From Rhodanobacter sp. 7MK24 (GTDB lineage: Bacteria; Pseudomonadota; Gammaproteobacteria; Xanthomonadales; Rhodanobacteraceae): a DNA stretch of 64,000 nt. Under the pieces are notes generated by a model. It was not told the DNA's origin and searched no databases. It saw only the letters and a program-made list of their open reading frames with translations. Positions 36,251 through 48,639 of this stretch are shown here, piece after piece; within the stretch, counting starts at the first letter, position 1, and every line of letters begins with the position of its first letter. Position numbers and translations under genes: made by a program. The stretch lies in the NCBI RefSeq assembly GCF_014842995.1, contig NZ_JACYXL010000001.1, forward strand, positions 559,183 to 623,182, in the 5' to 3' direction.

Positions 36251-36757
36251 ATGGAAAACCTTGGCGAGAAGCCCGCACGCCTGTTGCTGCGCGCGACATT
36301 GTTCGCAGGCACGCTCGATTTGCTGTCAGCCATGGCCTATGTGCTGATCGATGGCAGGAATCCGCTGGCGGTGCCTGTCGGCATTGCCTCGGCCGTATGG
36401 CCGGGGGCATTGAAAGCGGGCGCGCCGGCGCTGGTGGTCGGCGTGCTGTTGCATTTCGCCATCATGTTGGCGATGGTCGCCGCGTACGTGATGGTGGCGC
36501 GTCGGTTGCCGCGGCTCGCCGCGAGGCCGGCAATTTCCGGCACGCTGTACGGCATGGCGCTGTGGGCGGTGATGAACCTCATCGTGCTGCCGCTGCGCTG
36601 GCCTGCACTGTTTCCGCACGTCACCGTCGTCTCGTTCGCCGAGCAGATTTTCAGCCATGTCGTGCTGGTCGGTCTGCCGCTGGCCTGGATGACGCGCAAT
36701 TCGTTGCTGGGAACCGGTCGCGTGGGCTCTTTCGGCGAACTGCCGCAGGCCGGTTGA
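36251..36757 (+). CDS. Hypothetical four-helix membrane protein
   Basis: 168 residues with four hydrophobic segments (about 12-30, 55-80, 95-115 and 130-150) and short loops; TGGAG precedes the ATG by eight bases. The segment GTLDLLSAMAYVLIDGRNP and the later GMALWAVMNLIVLPLR resemble small uncharacterised DUF1440-like membrane proteins, but I am not certain of the family. No catalytic motif is seen. It might be a target of the divergent GlxA-type regulator, which is inference from position only. Confidence 0.72.
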   Translation: MENLGEKPARLLLRATLFAGTLDLLSAMAYVLIDGRNPLAVPVGIASAVWPGALKAGAPALVVGVLLHFAIMLAMVAAYVMVARRLPRLAARPAISGTLYGMALWAVMNLIVLPLRWPALFPHVTVVSFAEQIFSHVVLVGLPLAWMTRNSLLGTGRVGSFGELPQAG

Positions 36758-36890
36758 AACGCCGCGCATCCTCGCTGACGGCGTTTTCGTCATGCCGGCT
36801 TTGGCCATCAGGGACGGCGTCATCCTGTTCTACGAGGGCTGGAACCTTGCCGAGACATGACTCCCGCAGCAGACAGGTTCGCTGCAGGGG

Positions 36891-37343
36891 TCAGCGCGCC
36901 CGCGGCTTCAATCGCACGTAGACCTGTTTGCGCACGCGTGCGATTACCTCGCCGGAGGCGGTGGTGATCTCGTTCTCGAACCAGCGCAGCACCTTTTCGC
37001 CCTTGGCCGCGGCGGCGCGCAGTTCATCGAGAGTGGTGTCGTCGAGCTGGAACTGGGCGTAGACGTCCTCGCGGCCGGGCGCCACGAAATCGATGGCGGC
37101 GGCTTGATCCCAGACGTAGTAGTCGGGGCCGAGGCGATGCATCGCCAGCAGCATCCAGAACGGGTCGACCATCGCGAACAGGTTGCCGCCGAACTGGCTC
37201 TTGACGTAGTTGCGGTTCCACGGACGCAGGCGCAGCACGATCGTCGCCCGGCTGTAGTCCTCGCTGAGCGACTGTACGCGGATGCTGTTGAACAGGAACG
37301 GCGGCCAGAGATTCATCAGCCGACGGAAAGTGGATGCACGCAT
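36891..37343 (-). CDS. DUF4442 hot-dog fold protein (putative thioesterase)
   Basis: 150 residues. The N-terminus FRRLMNLWPPFLFNSIRV and the central NRNYVKSQFGGNLFAMVDPFWMLL match DUF4442 proteins, which adopt the hot-dog fold of the YiiD C-terminal domain and acyl-CoA thioesterases. The YVWDQAAAIDFVAPG and VYAQFQL strands complete the sheet. A role in acyl-thioester hydrolysis is plausible but undemonstrated. No operon partner: neighbours on both sides are separated by more than 70 bases. Confidence 0.85.
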   Translation of the reverse strand: MRASTFRRLMNLWPPFLFNSIRVQSLSEDYSRATIVLRLRPWNRNYVKSQFGGNLFAMVDPFWMLLAMHRLGPDYYVWDQAAAIDFVAPGREDVYAQFQLDDTTLDELRAAAAKGEKVLRWFENEITTASGEVIARVRKQVYVRLKPRAR

Positions 37344-37417
37344 GAAGGCACGGAACAGCGGGAAGTGTTCCGTACTTTAGCGTATGGAGTGGATGGCGGC
37401 CAGACGTGCCGCCCTCA

Positions 37418-38275
37418 TCAGAACAACAAAGATGCCATGCGCCGGCGGTACCGGCTTACCAGTTCGGCATCGTCCAACGTGGCGAAGGCGGCGATCAGGC
37501 GCTTTTTGGCAGCGCCGTCGTTCCAGTCGCGTGCTTTTTCGAGGATGGCGAGGAACTGTTCCAGGCCGGTGCCCGGATCGTTGCCCAGCAGCAGGCGTAC
37601 GCCAAGCAGGTCGCGGGCTTCCCAGTCGGCTGGGTTGGCGGCGATGCGCTGCTCGAGTTCGGCTTGCGCGGGGGCGTCTTTCAGCGCGCGCGCCAATTCC
37701 AGCTGATGGCGCAGGCGCACGGCGCGGGCGTCGGTGGCGAGATTGGCGGGCAGGGCGTCGAGCTCGCTGGCAGCGGCGTCGCTGTGGCCGGCCTGCGCCA
37801 GCGCCGTGGCGAGATCGAGTTTGAGCTCGGCACGGTCGGGTTCGGCAGCGATAGCCTGCTGCAGGCGATTGATCGCCGCTTCAGGCGTTTCGGCGGGCAG
37901 CTCGACTTCTTCTGTTTCGCCTTCCAGCACTTGCACATGGCGTTCGAGGAATTCACGCAACTGGCCCAGCGGCAGCGCGCCGGCAAAGCCGTCGGCGATC
38001 TGGCCGTCTTTCACCAGCACCACGGTGGGCACGCTGCGGATGCCGAACATCGTGGCGAGCTGCTGGTTCTTGTCCACATCCACCTTGCCGAGGCGGAACG
38101 CGCCCTTGTATTCGGCGGCGAGTTGCTCCAGCAACGGGCCCAGCGTCTTGCAGGGGCCGCACCACGTGGCCCAGAAATCCACCAGTACCGGCGTATCCAG
38201 CGAGGCGTTGAGCACGTCGGCCTCGAAATTCTGTTCGGTAACGTCGAAGACGTGGTCGAGAGTGGCGTCGGTCAC
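37418..38275 (-). CDS. CnoX-type thioredoxin (YbbN) with TPR-like C-terminal domain
   Basis: 285 residues from GTG 38275 (E. coli CnoX has 284). The thioredoxin domain (1-115) carries Cys39-Gly-Pro-Cys42 in FWATWCGPCK and a cis-proline loop SVPTVVL, so unlike E. coli CnoX, which has SQHC, this protein should have redox activity. Residues 130-285 form the tetratricopeptide-like helical region, with PETPEAAINRLQQAIAAEPDRAELKLDLATAL as the first repeat. CnoX protects chlorine-stressed proteins and hands them to GroEL. The start is chosen by GGAA upstream and by family length. Confidence 0.9.
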   Translation of the reverse strand: MTDATLDHVFDVTEQNFEADVLNASLDTPVLVDFWATWCGPCKTLGPLLEQLAAEYKGAFRLGKVDVDKNQQLATMFGIRSVPTVVLVKDGQIADGFAGALPLGQLREFLERHVQVLEGETEEVELPAETPEAAINRLQQAIAAEPDRAELKLDLATALAQAGHSDAAASELDALPANLATDARAVRLRHQLELARALKDAPAQAELEQRIAANPADWEARDLLGVRLLLGNDPGTGLEQFLAILEKARDWNDGAAKKRLIAAFATLDDAELVSRYRRRMASLLF

Positions 38276-38387
38276 GGCGGATTCCGTTCGTGGATGAATG
38301 AAGATTGGTGAAATGGAGTGCGCGAGCCAGCATATCAAGCCCCTGCGATGTCGCCCGTGATGCAGCCGGATTTGCGAGAATCGCCAG

Positions 38388-39032
38388 ATGGATCTGTCCC
38401 CAACGGATGCACCCGACGACGCGACGGCGGCGCAGGCGCTGCTGATCTGCGAGCACTGCGACACCGTGTATCACCGACGCCCGCTGGCGAAAGGCGAGGG
38501 GGCCGAGTGCGCGCGTTGCGGAGCGGTGCTGGAGCGTTGCCGCGGCATGCGTGCGAACGGCCTCCTGGCGCTGATCCTGACCGCGCTGGTGGTGTTCGCG
38601 CAGGCCACGCTATGGCCCATCGTGACGCTGGGTCTCAACGGCCAATACGTGGATGCCACGCTGTGGGACGTGATCCACACCATGTGGCTGGACCAGTCGC
38701 AGGTGGTGGCGGTGCTGGCGGCGCTTACGCTGTTCGTGTTCCCGCTGTGCAAGATCTTCGCGCTCGGCTGGCTGCTGCTGTACGCACGCAGCGGCCGTCG
38801 CGCGCCGGGCTTTCGCCCGCTGATGGTGGCGATGCACCACCTCGGCCCATGGACGATGAGCGAGGTGTTCGTGCTGGGCGCACTGGTTTCCATCGTCAAG
38901 GCGCACCTGTATTTCGACGTGCTGCCCGATCCGGGCATCTATGCGTATGCGGGATTGATGCTGTTGATCACGGTGTTTGCAGGGGTGGACCTGAGCCGGC
39001 TGTGGGACGAGACGCGCGAGGAGTCGCCATGA
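38388..39032 (+). CDS. pqiA: Paraquat-inducible protein A, first half-size PqiA
   Basis: A 214-residue inner-membrane protein equivalent to one half of E. coli PqiA (about 417 residues). It opens with a zinc-ribbon-like CEHC...CARCG pair (residues 21-45) and continues with four transmembrane helices; TLWDVIHTMWLDQSQVVAVLAALTLFVFPLCKI is the family core. The Pqi system forms a transenvelope lipid path, PqiA being the inner-membrane component that feeds PqiB. Its stop overlaps the start of a second PqiA-like gene by 4 bases. I saw no SoxR/SoxS site upstream. Confidence 0.92.
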   Translation: MDLSPTDAPDDATAAQALLICEHCDTVYHRRPLAKGEGAECARCGAVLERCRGMRANGLLALILTALVVFAQATLWPIVTLGLNGQYVDATLWDVIHTMWLDQSQVVAVLAALTLFVFPLCKIFALGWLLLYARSGRRAPGFRPLMVAMHHLGPWTMSEVFVLGALVSIVKAHLYFDVLPDPGIYAYAGLMLLITVFAGVDLSRLWDETREESP

Positions 39033-39661
39033 GCACCTTGCCGCGCGCCACCGAACTGGGCCTGATCGGCTGTCATGTCTGCGGCCAGGTGTGCCGTGCG
39101 GTAGACGAGGGCGACGGCGTCCTGGCCTGCCCTCGTTGCGGCTCGTCCTTGCACCGGCGCAAGCCGGCGGTCTATGCCCGCTGCTGGGCGCTGCTGATCG
39201 CCGCGTTCCTGATGTACGTTCCCGCCAACGTGCTGCCGATCATGCGCACCGCGAGCCTGGGCGACATCGACGACAACACCATCCTCAGCGGTGTGGTGGA
39301 GTTGTGGGTGAAGGGTTCGCCTGGCCTGGCGGTGATCGTGTTCTGCGCCAGCATCATGGTGCCGATGCTGAAGTTCCTTGCATTGAGCACGCTGCTCATC
39401 ACCTGCCGCCGCGGCAGCAACTGGGCGCGGCGGCAGCGCGCGCAGCTGTATCGGTTGGTGGAGCTGATCGGCTACTGGTCGATGCTGGACGTGTTCGTGG
39501 TGGCGCTGCTCACCGCGCTGGTACGCTTCGGCTACTTCAGCCTGGTGGAGCCGTTGCCGGGTGTGGTGTTTTTCGGCCTTACCGTGGTGCTGACCATGTT
39601 CGCCTCGATGTGCTTCGATCCCCGGCTGATCTGGGATGGCAAGGAAGATTCCGATGACTGA
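39029..39661 (+). CDS. pqiA: Paraquat-inducible protein A, second half-size PqiA
   Basis: 210 residues from ATG 39029. It repeats the PqiA half-domain: CHVC...CPRCG (residues 15-38), then RKPAVYARCWALLIAAFLMYVPANVLPIMR and three further helices. With the previous gene it replaces the single two-domain PqiA of enterobacteria. Both carry a complete Cys4 cluster. Its last bases overlap the pqiB start by 8, so all four pqi genes are translationally linked. Confidence 0.92.
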   Translation: MSTLPRATELGLIGCHVCGQVCRAVDEGDGVLACPRCGSSLHRRKPAVYARCWALLIAAFLMYVPANVLPIMRTASLGDIDDNTILSGVVELWVKGSPGLAVIVFCASIMVPMLKFLALSTLLITCRRGSNWARRQRAQLYRLVELIGYWSMLDVFVVALLTALVRFGYFSLVEPLPGVVFFGLTVVLTMFASMCFDPRLIWDGKEDSDD

Positions 39662-41315
39662 CGAGCAAGCCGGCGCCTTGCCGCGTCCCGTGCTGCGCAA
39701 GCGGCGCAGCACCCCCTGGCTGATCTGGCTGGTGCCGGCGCTGGCCGCAATCGTGGGCCTGTCACTGGTGGTGAACGCCTGGCTGCAGGCCGGTCCGGTG
39801 ATCACCATCAGCTTCCAGACCGCGCAGGGGCTGGCCGAGGGCAAGACACCGGTGAAGTACAAGGAGGTGGTGATCGGCAAGGTGGACAAGATCCGCCTCA
39901 GCAGCGACCGCAGCCACGTGCTGGTGAAGGTGGCGCTGGAGAAGAGCGCGGGATCGTTCGCCACCGAAGGCACGCGCTACTGGGTGGTGCGTCCGCGCAT
40001 CGGGCTGGGTGGCGTCTCCGGCGTGGATACGCTGTTCTCGGGCGCCTATATCGGCGCCGATACCGGCGATTCGCAAACGCCGCAGGAGGAGTTCAAGGGC
40101 CTGGAAATCCCGCCCGCGGTGACCCATGGCGAACCGGGCAAGAGCTTCGTCTTGCATGCCGACGACCTCGGTTCGCTGGACATCGGTTCGCCCGTGTACT
40201 TCCGCCGCATGCAGGTGGGGCGCGTGGTGTCCTACCAGTTGGACAAGGACGGCAAGGGCGTGACCTTCGCGGTATTCATCGACAGCCCGAACGACCGCTA
40301 CGTGGACAGCGGAACCCGCTTCTGGAACGCCAGCGGCGTGGATGTCTCGCTGGGTGCGGACGGCCTCAAGCTCAACACGCAGTCGATCGCCGCCGTGCTG
40401 GCCGGTGGCGTGGCCTTCCAGGATCCGGGTGGCCCGCACGACGATACGCCGGCGGGCGACGGCACCGGTTTCCAATTGTTCGCCGACCAGGCTTCCGCGA
40501 TGGCGCCGCCGGACGGCGAGCCGCATTACATCCGCATGCGCTTCGACCAGTCGCTGCGCGGGCTGGCGGTGGGCGCGCCGGTGGAGTTCCTCGGGATGAA
40601 CTTCGGCAGGGTGGTGTCGATCCGCATGGACTACGACGAGAAGGCCCATCGTTTCCCGTTCATCGTCGGTGCCGTGATCTACCCCGAGCGGCTGGGCCAG
40701 GCGCACGACAAGCTGGTGGCGCTGGCGAAGCAGCACGGCGACAACGCCGACCTCTCGCACATGGTCGGCACCCTGGTCGGCCACGGCCTGCGGGCGCAGG
40801 CGCGCACCGGCAACCTGCTTACCGGCCAGCTCTACATCGCGATGGACTTCCTGCCGAATGCGCCGAAGGCAAGCTACGACCCCGATGCGCGACCGCTGGA
40901 AATTCCCACCGCACCCGGCAGCTTCGACAAGCTGCAGGAGCAGATGGCCGATATCGTGGGCAAGCTGGACAAGATTCCGTTCGACCAGATCGGCAACCAC
41001 CTCAACGACTCGCTGGCCAACCTCGACGCCACCCTCAAGCAGGTGAACGGCCAGACCCTGCCGGCGCTCAACGACACCTTGCACGACGCCCGCAAGACGC
41101 TGGGCGCGGCGAACGACACGTTCTCCACCGACTCGCCGCTGCAGCAGAACCTGGGCAACACGATGCAGGAACTGCAGCGCACGATGCGTTCGCTGCGCGT
41201 GCTCACCGATTACCTCGGCGTGCATCCCGAGTCGCTGTTGCGCGGCCGCCAGGCCGATCCCGCGCCTGCCGTGCAGAAGCAACCCGCCGCCCAACCGAAC
41301 AGGAGCCAGCCATGA
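39654..41315 (+). CDS. pqiB: PqiB, MCE-domain lipid transport protein
   Basis: 553 residues from ATG 39654, preceded by AAGGAAG. One N-terminal transmembrane helix (STPWLIWLVPALAAIVGLSLVV) is followed by three MCE domains (about 45-140, 155-260, 285-400), each with the G-x-x-V/K-x-x-G-K/RV signature such as VKYKEVVIGKVDKI and VYFRRMQVGRVVSY. The C-terminal coiled coil (about 430-520) forms the needle-like channel in E. coli PqiB. It spans the periplasm between PqiA and PqiC and is thought to move phospholipids. Confidence 0.94.
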   Translation: MTDEQAGALPRPVLRKRRSTPWLIWLVPALAAIVGLSLVVNAWLQAGPVITISFQTAQGLAEGKTPVKYKEVVIGKVDKIRLSSDRSHVLVKVALEKSAGSFATEGTRYWVVRPRIGLGGVSGVDTLFSGAYIGADTGDSQTPQEEFKGLEIPPAVTHGEPGKSFVLHADDLGSLDIGSPVYFRRMQVGRVVSYQLDKDGKGVTFAVFIDSPNDRYVDSGTRFWNASGVDVSLGADGLKLNTQSIAAVLAGGVAFQDPGGPHDDTPAGDGTGFQLFADQASAMAPPDGEPHYIRMRFDQSLRGLAVGAPVEFLGMNFGRVVSIRMDYDEKAHRFPFIVGAVIYPERLGQAHDKLVALAKQHGDNADLSHMVGTLVGHGLRAQARTGNLLTGQLYIAMDFLPNAPKASYDPDARPLEIPTAPGSFDKLQEQMADIVGKLDKIPFDQIGNHLNDSLANLDATLKQVNGQTLPALNDTLHDARKTLGAANDTFSTDSPLQQNLGNTMQELQRTMRSLRVLTDYLGVHPESLLRGRQADPAPAVQKQPAAQPNRSQP

Positions 41316-41923
41316 GCCGCCGGCATGCTTGGATATTCGCCGGCGCCCTGGCGCTGGCTCTTGCCGGTTGCGCTTCCGCGCCGATGCATTACTACACGTT
41401 GACGACGCAGGGCGCCCCTGCGGTGCGCATCGCTCCTGTGCCCTATCCGTTCGAGCTTTCGCCCGTGAACGTGCCCGCCCAGGTGGATGTGCCGCAACTG
41501 GTGGTGCGCACGGGCGGGCAGGGCATGCAGCCATTGAATGACCAGCGCTGGATCGCCCCGCTGGGCGACGAGATCCACAGCGCGTTGTCCGCCGACCTGG
41601 CCAGCGCGCTGGGTGTGGCGGACATGGGCGGCCTGCCCGGCAACGGCCAGCCGCGCCTGCGCATCACCCTCGATGTGCGCCGCTTCGAGTCGGTGCCTGG
41701 CGACCACGCATTGATCGAGGCCGCATGGAGCCTGCACCTGGCAGGCACCTCCGGCGGCCAGGACGCACTGTCCTGCACCAGCCTCGTCAACGAACAGGTG
41801 GGGGCTGGCTACGATGCGCTGGTGGCCGGCCACCAGCGAGCGCTGGCATCGTTGGCCAACCGCATCGCCGCCGCCGCACGGGCCTACGAGGCCGGCAACC
41901 GGCCTGGCTGCCCTGCCGATTGA
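41312..41923 (+). CDS. pqiC: PqiC, outer-membrane lipoprotein of the Pqi complex
   Basis: 203 residues with signal peptide and lipobox LALAGC (lipid-bearing Cys at 20). The ABC-transport auxiliary domain follows: YYTLTT near the N-terminus and RITLDVRRFESVPGDHALIEAAWSL in the centre are typical of PqiC (DUF330). PqiC anchors the end of the PqiB channel to the outer membrane. The start overlaps the pqiB stop by 4 bases. leuS begins 73 bases downstream and may be transcribed separately. Confidence 0.92.
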   Translation: MSRRHAWIFAGALALALAGCASAPMHYYTLTTQGAPAVRIAPVPYPFELSPVNVPAQVDVPQLVVRTGGQGMQPLNDQRWIAPLGDEIHSALSADLASALGVADMGGLPGNGQPRLRITLDVRRFESVPGDHALIEAAWSLHLAGTSGGQDALSCTSLVNEQVGAGYDALVAGHQRALASLANRIAAAARAYEAGNRPGCPAD

Positions 41924-41960
41924 GACCGCTGCCGGCGGGGAACGGCGGCCATTCTGCTAA

Positions 41961-45186
<3,226 letters not shown>

Positions 45187-45187
<1 letters not shown>

Positions 45188-46203
45188 TGCCACTCGCCCC
45201 GGCGCAATGGCAGAGGGCGCTGGCCGGCGATCAACTGGCGCCGGTCTACCTGCTTGCGGGCGAAGAACTGCTGGTGCTGGAGGCCGCCGACGCACTGCGC
45301 GTGCGTGCGCGTCAGCTGGGTTACACCGAGCGCGAAGTGCTCGAAGCCGGGCCGCATTTCGACTGGGACGACCTCGCGCGTGCCGCTGCAGGCATGTCCT
45401 TGTTCGCCACCCGCCGCCTGCTCGACCTGCGCCTGCCTACCGGCCGTCCAGGCGTGGATGGCGCCAAGGCGATCACCGAGTTTTGCGCCAACCCGCCGCC
45501 CGACGTCACCTTGCTGGTCACCGCGATGGAATGGAGCAGCAAGCATGATGGCGCATGGAGCAAGAAGCTCGATGCCGCGGGCACCATGGTGGTGTTCAAC
45601 GCACCCAAGCCCAGCGAATGGGCGGCGTGGATAGGCGCGCGACTCGCCTCGCGCGGCCTCGGCGCCACGCCTGACGCCGCGGCGTTGCTGGCCGAGCGCG
45701 TGGAAGGCAACCTGCTGGCTGCCGCACAGGAAGTGGACAAGCTTGCCGTGCTGCGTGCGGGCGACAGCAGCCGCATCGATGCCGACGCGATGGAAAGCCT
45801 GGTCGCCGACAGCGCCCGCTACGACGTATTCAAGCTCACCGATGCCGCGCTGGCGGGAGAGGGCGCGCGTGCGTTGCGCATTCTCGCTGGCCTGCGCGCC
45901 GAGGGTGACGAGTTGATCGCCATGATGGGTTGGGTGGTGAACCAGCTGCAGCTTGCCCTGCGCCTCGCCAACGCGCCGGATCTTGCCGCGCAGGCGCGCG
46001 CCGAGCGCTTGTGGCCGGCGCGCGAGCAGCTGTTCCGCAAGGCGTTGCGGCGCGCGCCGCGCGAACACTGGCTGGCTTGCCTGGCCCGGGCTTCGCGGAT
46101 TGACCGCATCGCCAAGGGACGGGAACAGGGCGAACCTTGGCGCGAGGCCGAGCGCCTGATCGCGGCGATGGCCGAACCGCGGGTGGCACGGGCGCTCGCA
46201 TGA
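45187..46203 (+). CDS. holA: DNA polymerase III delta subunit
   Basis: 338 residues, the family's usual length. The opening LAPVYLLAGEELLVLEAADALR and the segment VYLLAGEE-type strand match the HolA N-terminal domain; VTAMEWSSKHDGAWSKKLDAAGTMVVF, EGNLLAAAQEVDKL and the C-terminal LRILAGLRAEGDELIAMMGWVVNQL follow in the right order. The delta subunit opens the beta sliding clamp within the clamp-loader complex. It is translationally coupled to lptE; 112 bases without features separate it from nadD. Confidence 0.95.
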
Positions 46204-46315
46204 TCGCCATGCCGTCTGCTTCGCTCCCTCTCCACGCCGGGGTGAGTGGTGGGTGCTCGCGACAATCCTTCATGATCGCACTTCGGCTCGCGCCAGTTGC
46301 AGCGGAGGTCGCGCG

Positions 46316-46954
46316 ATGAGCGCTCGCCCGCTTGCGGTCTTCGGCGGCACCTTCGACCCCGTGCACATCGGCCATCTCACCGTCGCCTGGGAGGCTGCCG
46401 AGCTGCTGGATGCGGAGGTAAGGTTGATGCCGGCCAACGTGCCACCGCACCGGGCGGCGCCGTTGGCTTCTGCCGCGGAGCGGGTGGCGATGCTGCGCGC
46501 GGCGCTGGCCGGGCAGTCGCGGCTGGTGCTGGATGCACGCGAGCTGGAGCGCGACGGACCTTCGTACACCATCGATACGTTGATCGAGCTACGCGCAGAG
46601 CAAGATGACCGCCCACTGGTGCTGTTGCTTGGCGCCGATGCGTTTGCGGGATTGCCGACATGGCACTGTTGGCGCGAATTGTTCGACGTCGCACATATCG
46701 GCGTGCTGAGCCGGCCGGGTGTTCCAGCGGCGCTTTCCGACGAGTTGCTGCATGAGGTGGTGCCGCGCCGTAGCAATGATGTCGATGCTCTACGCCATCA
46801 GCCCGCCGGCATGGTGATCGAGCTGACGGTCACGCCGCTGGAAATCTCCGCGACGCGCATCCGTGAGTTGCTTGCCGCTGGGCGCGATCCCCGTTACCTG
46901 CTGCCGGCAGGTCTGTTCGACACCCCCGCATTGCTGGCGCCTTATCGCGACTAG
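46316..46954 (+). CDS. nadD: Nicotinate-nucleotide adenylyltransferase
   Basis: 212 residues from ATG 46316, preceded by GGAGG. The nucleotidyltransferase signature GGTFDPVHIGH at residues 10-20 contains the T/HxGH motif, and EISATRIREL near the C-terminus is the ISxTxIR motif that binds ATP. It makes deamido-NAD from nicotinate mononucleotide and ATP. In most gammaproteobacteria rsfS follows directly; here rsfS lies 7.5 kb downstream, beyond an accessory block. The convergent monooxygenase gene ends 15 bases past its stop. Confidence 0.96.
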   Translation: MSARPLAVFGGTFDPVHIGHLTVAWEAAELLDAEVRLMPANVPPHRAAPLASAAERVAMLRAALAGQSRLVLDARELERDGPSYTIDTLIELRAEQDDRPLVLLLGADAFAGLPTWHCWRELFDVAHIGVLSRPGVPAALSDELLHEVVPRRSNDVDALRHQPAGMVIELTVTPLEISATRIRELLAAGRDPRYLLPAGLFDTPALLAPYRD

Positions 46955-46969
46955 TCGTCCGTGGTTCGC

Positions 46970-48529
46970 TCATTGTTTTTGCATGCCGTGTGCATGCATG
47001 TAGTCGTGCAAACGCCGCGGATCTTGGTCAGGAGCGGCAAGCGCGACGTAACCATCGGGGCGAATCAGGTAGAACCCATCGCGTTTGAAGCCGGCGCGTT
47101 TCATGTCGGCGTTCCACGCGAATACATGGATCGAAAGCTCGTGCTCGGCACATGTCGCACTCAGATCCGCGTGTAATGCACCGTAGACATGCACCTGCCA
47201 CGCCAACGATTCGAGCGGGCCGAAATTGTCGGGCTGCATATTGTCCCATGCCGTTGGGACGCGGACCCATGGCAAGCGATCGCCTCCATGCACGGCACCG
47301 GCCTTGCCTGCACTCAGCCTGCTGTGCCGATATTCGATGCCGATTTGCGACATCGTGCGGAACAGAAGTCGCCGCATTGGCGACCATCGGAACAACAAAG
47401 GTGCAATCACTGGAATCAGCTGCGTGCGGACAAGCCGTGCGAGCCGGCCTTCGCTGGTGGCCAGGGTAAAGCCACGATCCGTCGTGGCAACCAGCCGACG
47501 GGCAAACCTGATTCGTTCAACCTCGTAGGTATCGAGCAGGCTCTCGGTGGCGTGTTGGTTCGACACGGCGGCAAGTTTCCATGCCAGGTTCACTGCATCG
47601 CCGATGCCGGTATTCATGCCCTGGCCGCCGGCCGGACTGTGGATATGCGCGGCGTCGCCCAGCAGAAACACACGCCCCTGCCGGAACGACGGCGCCACCC
47701 GGTGATGCACGCGGTAGGTCGAGAACCAGTTCACCTTCACGACGTCGAGTCCGAGATGTGCGATCGCGCGTGGACTGATATCGTCGAACGTCAGCTCGCC
47801 GTTTTCATCGGTGGGTTCGCGCACGGTGCCGACCAGGCGTACGCAGCCCTGTTCCTTGAGCGGGAAGACCGCGAGAAAGTCGGCGTCGTCGAGATCGATA
47901 TGCAGCTCATGATCGGTGGTCGGGCCATGGGCTTGTATGTCGGCGACGTAGAACCGCTGTGTGTAAGTTCCACCGGGAAAGGTGAACCCCAACCCATTCC
48001 TGACCGCCGAGCGCGCGCCGTCGCAACCGGCAAGATAGGTCGCGTGACAGATCGCCTCCGCACCATCGGACTGCCTGAGCTTGGCGCGCACGCCGTCACG
48101 CGACTGGTCAAAAGCGAGCAGCTCGGTCTGACGCTCCACCGTCACTCCCAGCGCCTCCAGCCGTTTGATCAGCAGTCGTTCGTGGGCGTCCTGCGGAAAG
48201 ACCAGTCCGAACGGAAACGGGCTCAGGCCGTTGCCGATCTGCCCGAAAGGCACCCGTGCGGCCTTGCTGCTCCTGACCCACAGATTGACGCCGGCAATCT
48301 GGACGCCGCGGCTGACAACCGCATCGGCCACGCCGACCTGCCGGTAAAACTCCAGCGTGCGCGATTGCACCGCCAAGGCACGCGAGGTGCTTCCTGCTTC
48401 GGTGGTCTTGTCGATGATCCGTACGGCAATGCCGAGCCGGGTCAGCCACAGCGCCAGCACGAGGCCGGTAGGACCGGCGCCGACGATCAGCACTTGGGTG
48501 TCATGGGCATCGGATCGTGCAGCTTGCAT
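46970..48529 (-). CDS. FAD-dependent aromatic-ring monooxygenase (PheA/TfdB/MhpA type)
   Basis: 519 residues with the class A flavoprotein hydroxylase motifs: GAGPTG at 17-22 (FAD ADP-binding), the DG motif in AGCDGARSAVRN, and the GD motif in GRVFLLGDAAHIHSPAGGQGMNTGIGDAVNL. A thioredoxin-like C-terminal domain (about 400-519) resembles that of phenol hydroxylases. It would hydroxylate a phenolic or other aromatic compound with NAD(P)H and oxygen; the substrate is not known, and no ring-cleavage genes are nearby. By eye it is less G+C-rich than its neighbours, which may indicate transfer. It lies at the nadD end of the accessory block. Confidence 0.9.
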   Translation of the reverse strand: MQAARSDAHDTQVLIVGAGPTGLVLALWLTRLGIAVRIIDKTTEAGSTSRALAVQSRTLEFYRQVGVADAVVSRGVQIAGVNLWVRSSKAARVPFGQIGNGLSPFPFGLVFPQDAHERLLIKRLEALGVTVERQTELLAFDQSRDGVRAKLRQSDGAEAICHATYLAGCDGARSAVRNGLGFTFPGGTYTQRFYVADIQAHGPTTDHELHIDLDDADFLAVFPLKEQGCVRLVGTVREPTDENGELTFDDISPRAIAHLGLDVVKVNWFSTYRVHHRVAPSFRQGRVFLLGDAAHIHSPAGGQGMNTGIGDAVNLAWKLAAVSNQHATESLLDTYEVERIRFARRLVATTDRGFTLATSEGRLARLVRTQLIPVIAPLLFRWSPMRRLLFRTMSQIGIEYRHSRLSAGKAGAVHGGDRLPWVRVPTAWDNMQPDNFGPLESLAWQVHVYGALHADLSATCAEHELSIHVFAWNADMKRAGFKRDGFYLIRPDGYVALAAPDQDPRRLHDYMHAHGMQKQ

Positions 48530-48639
48530 GGCGCAGGCCCGGTCGATGATCGCGAGATATCGAGCATGCCATAGCGAACCGCAGCGAGCGACCAGTATCG
48601 GGCACGCGTCTATCCTTCCAGCCGGCGGCGTGCGTCAGC

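Noticed and set aside
47048-47075. Additional GTAACC sequence followed by CGAA
   Set aside because: The spacer is not 16 bases and the site is inside the monooxygenase gene.
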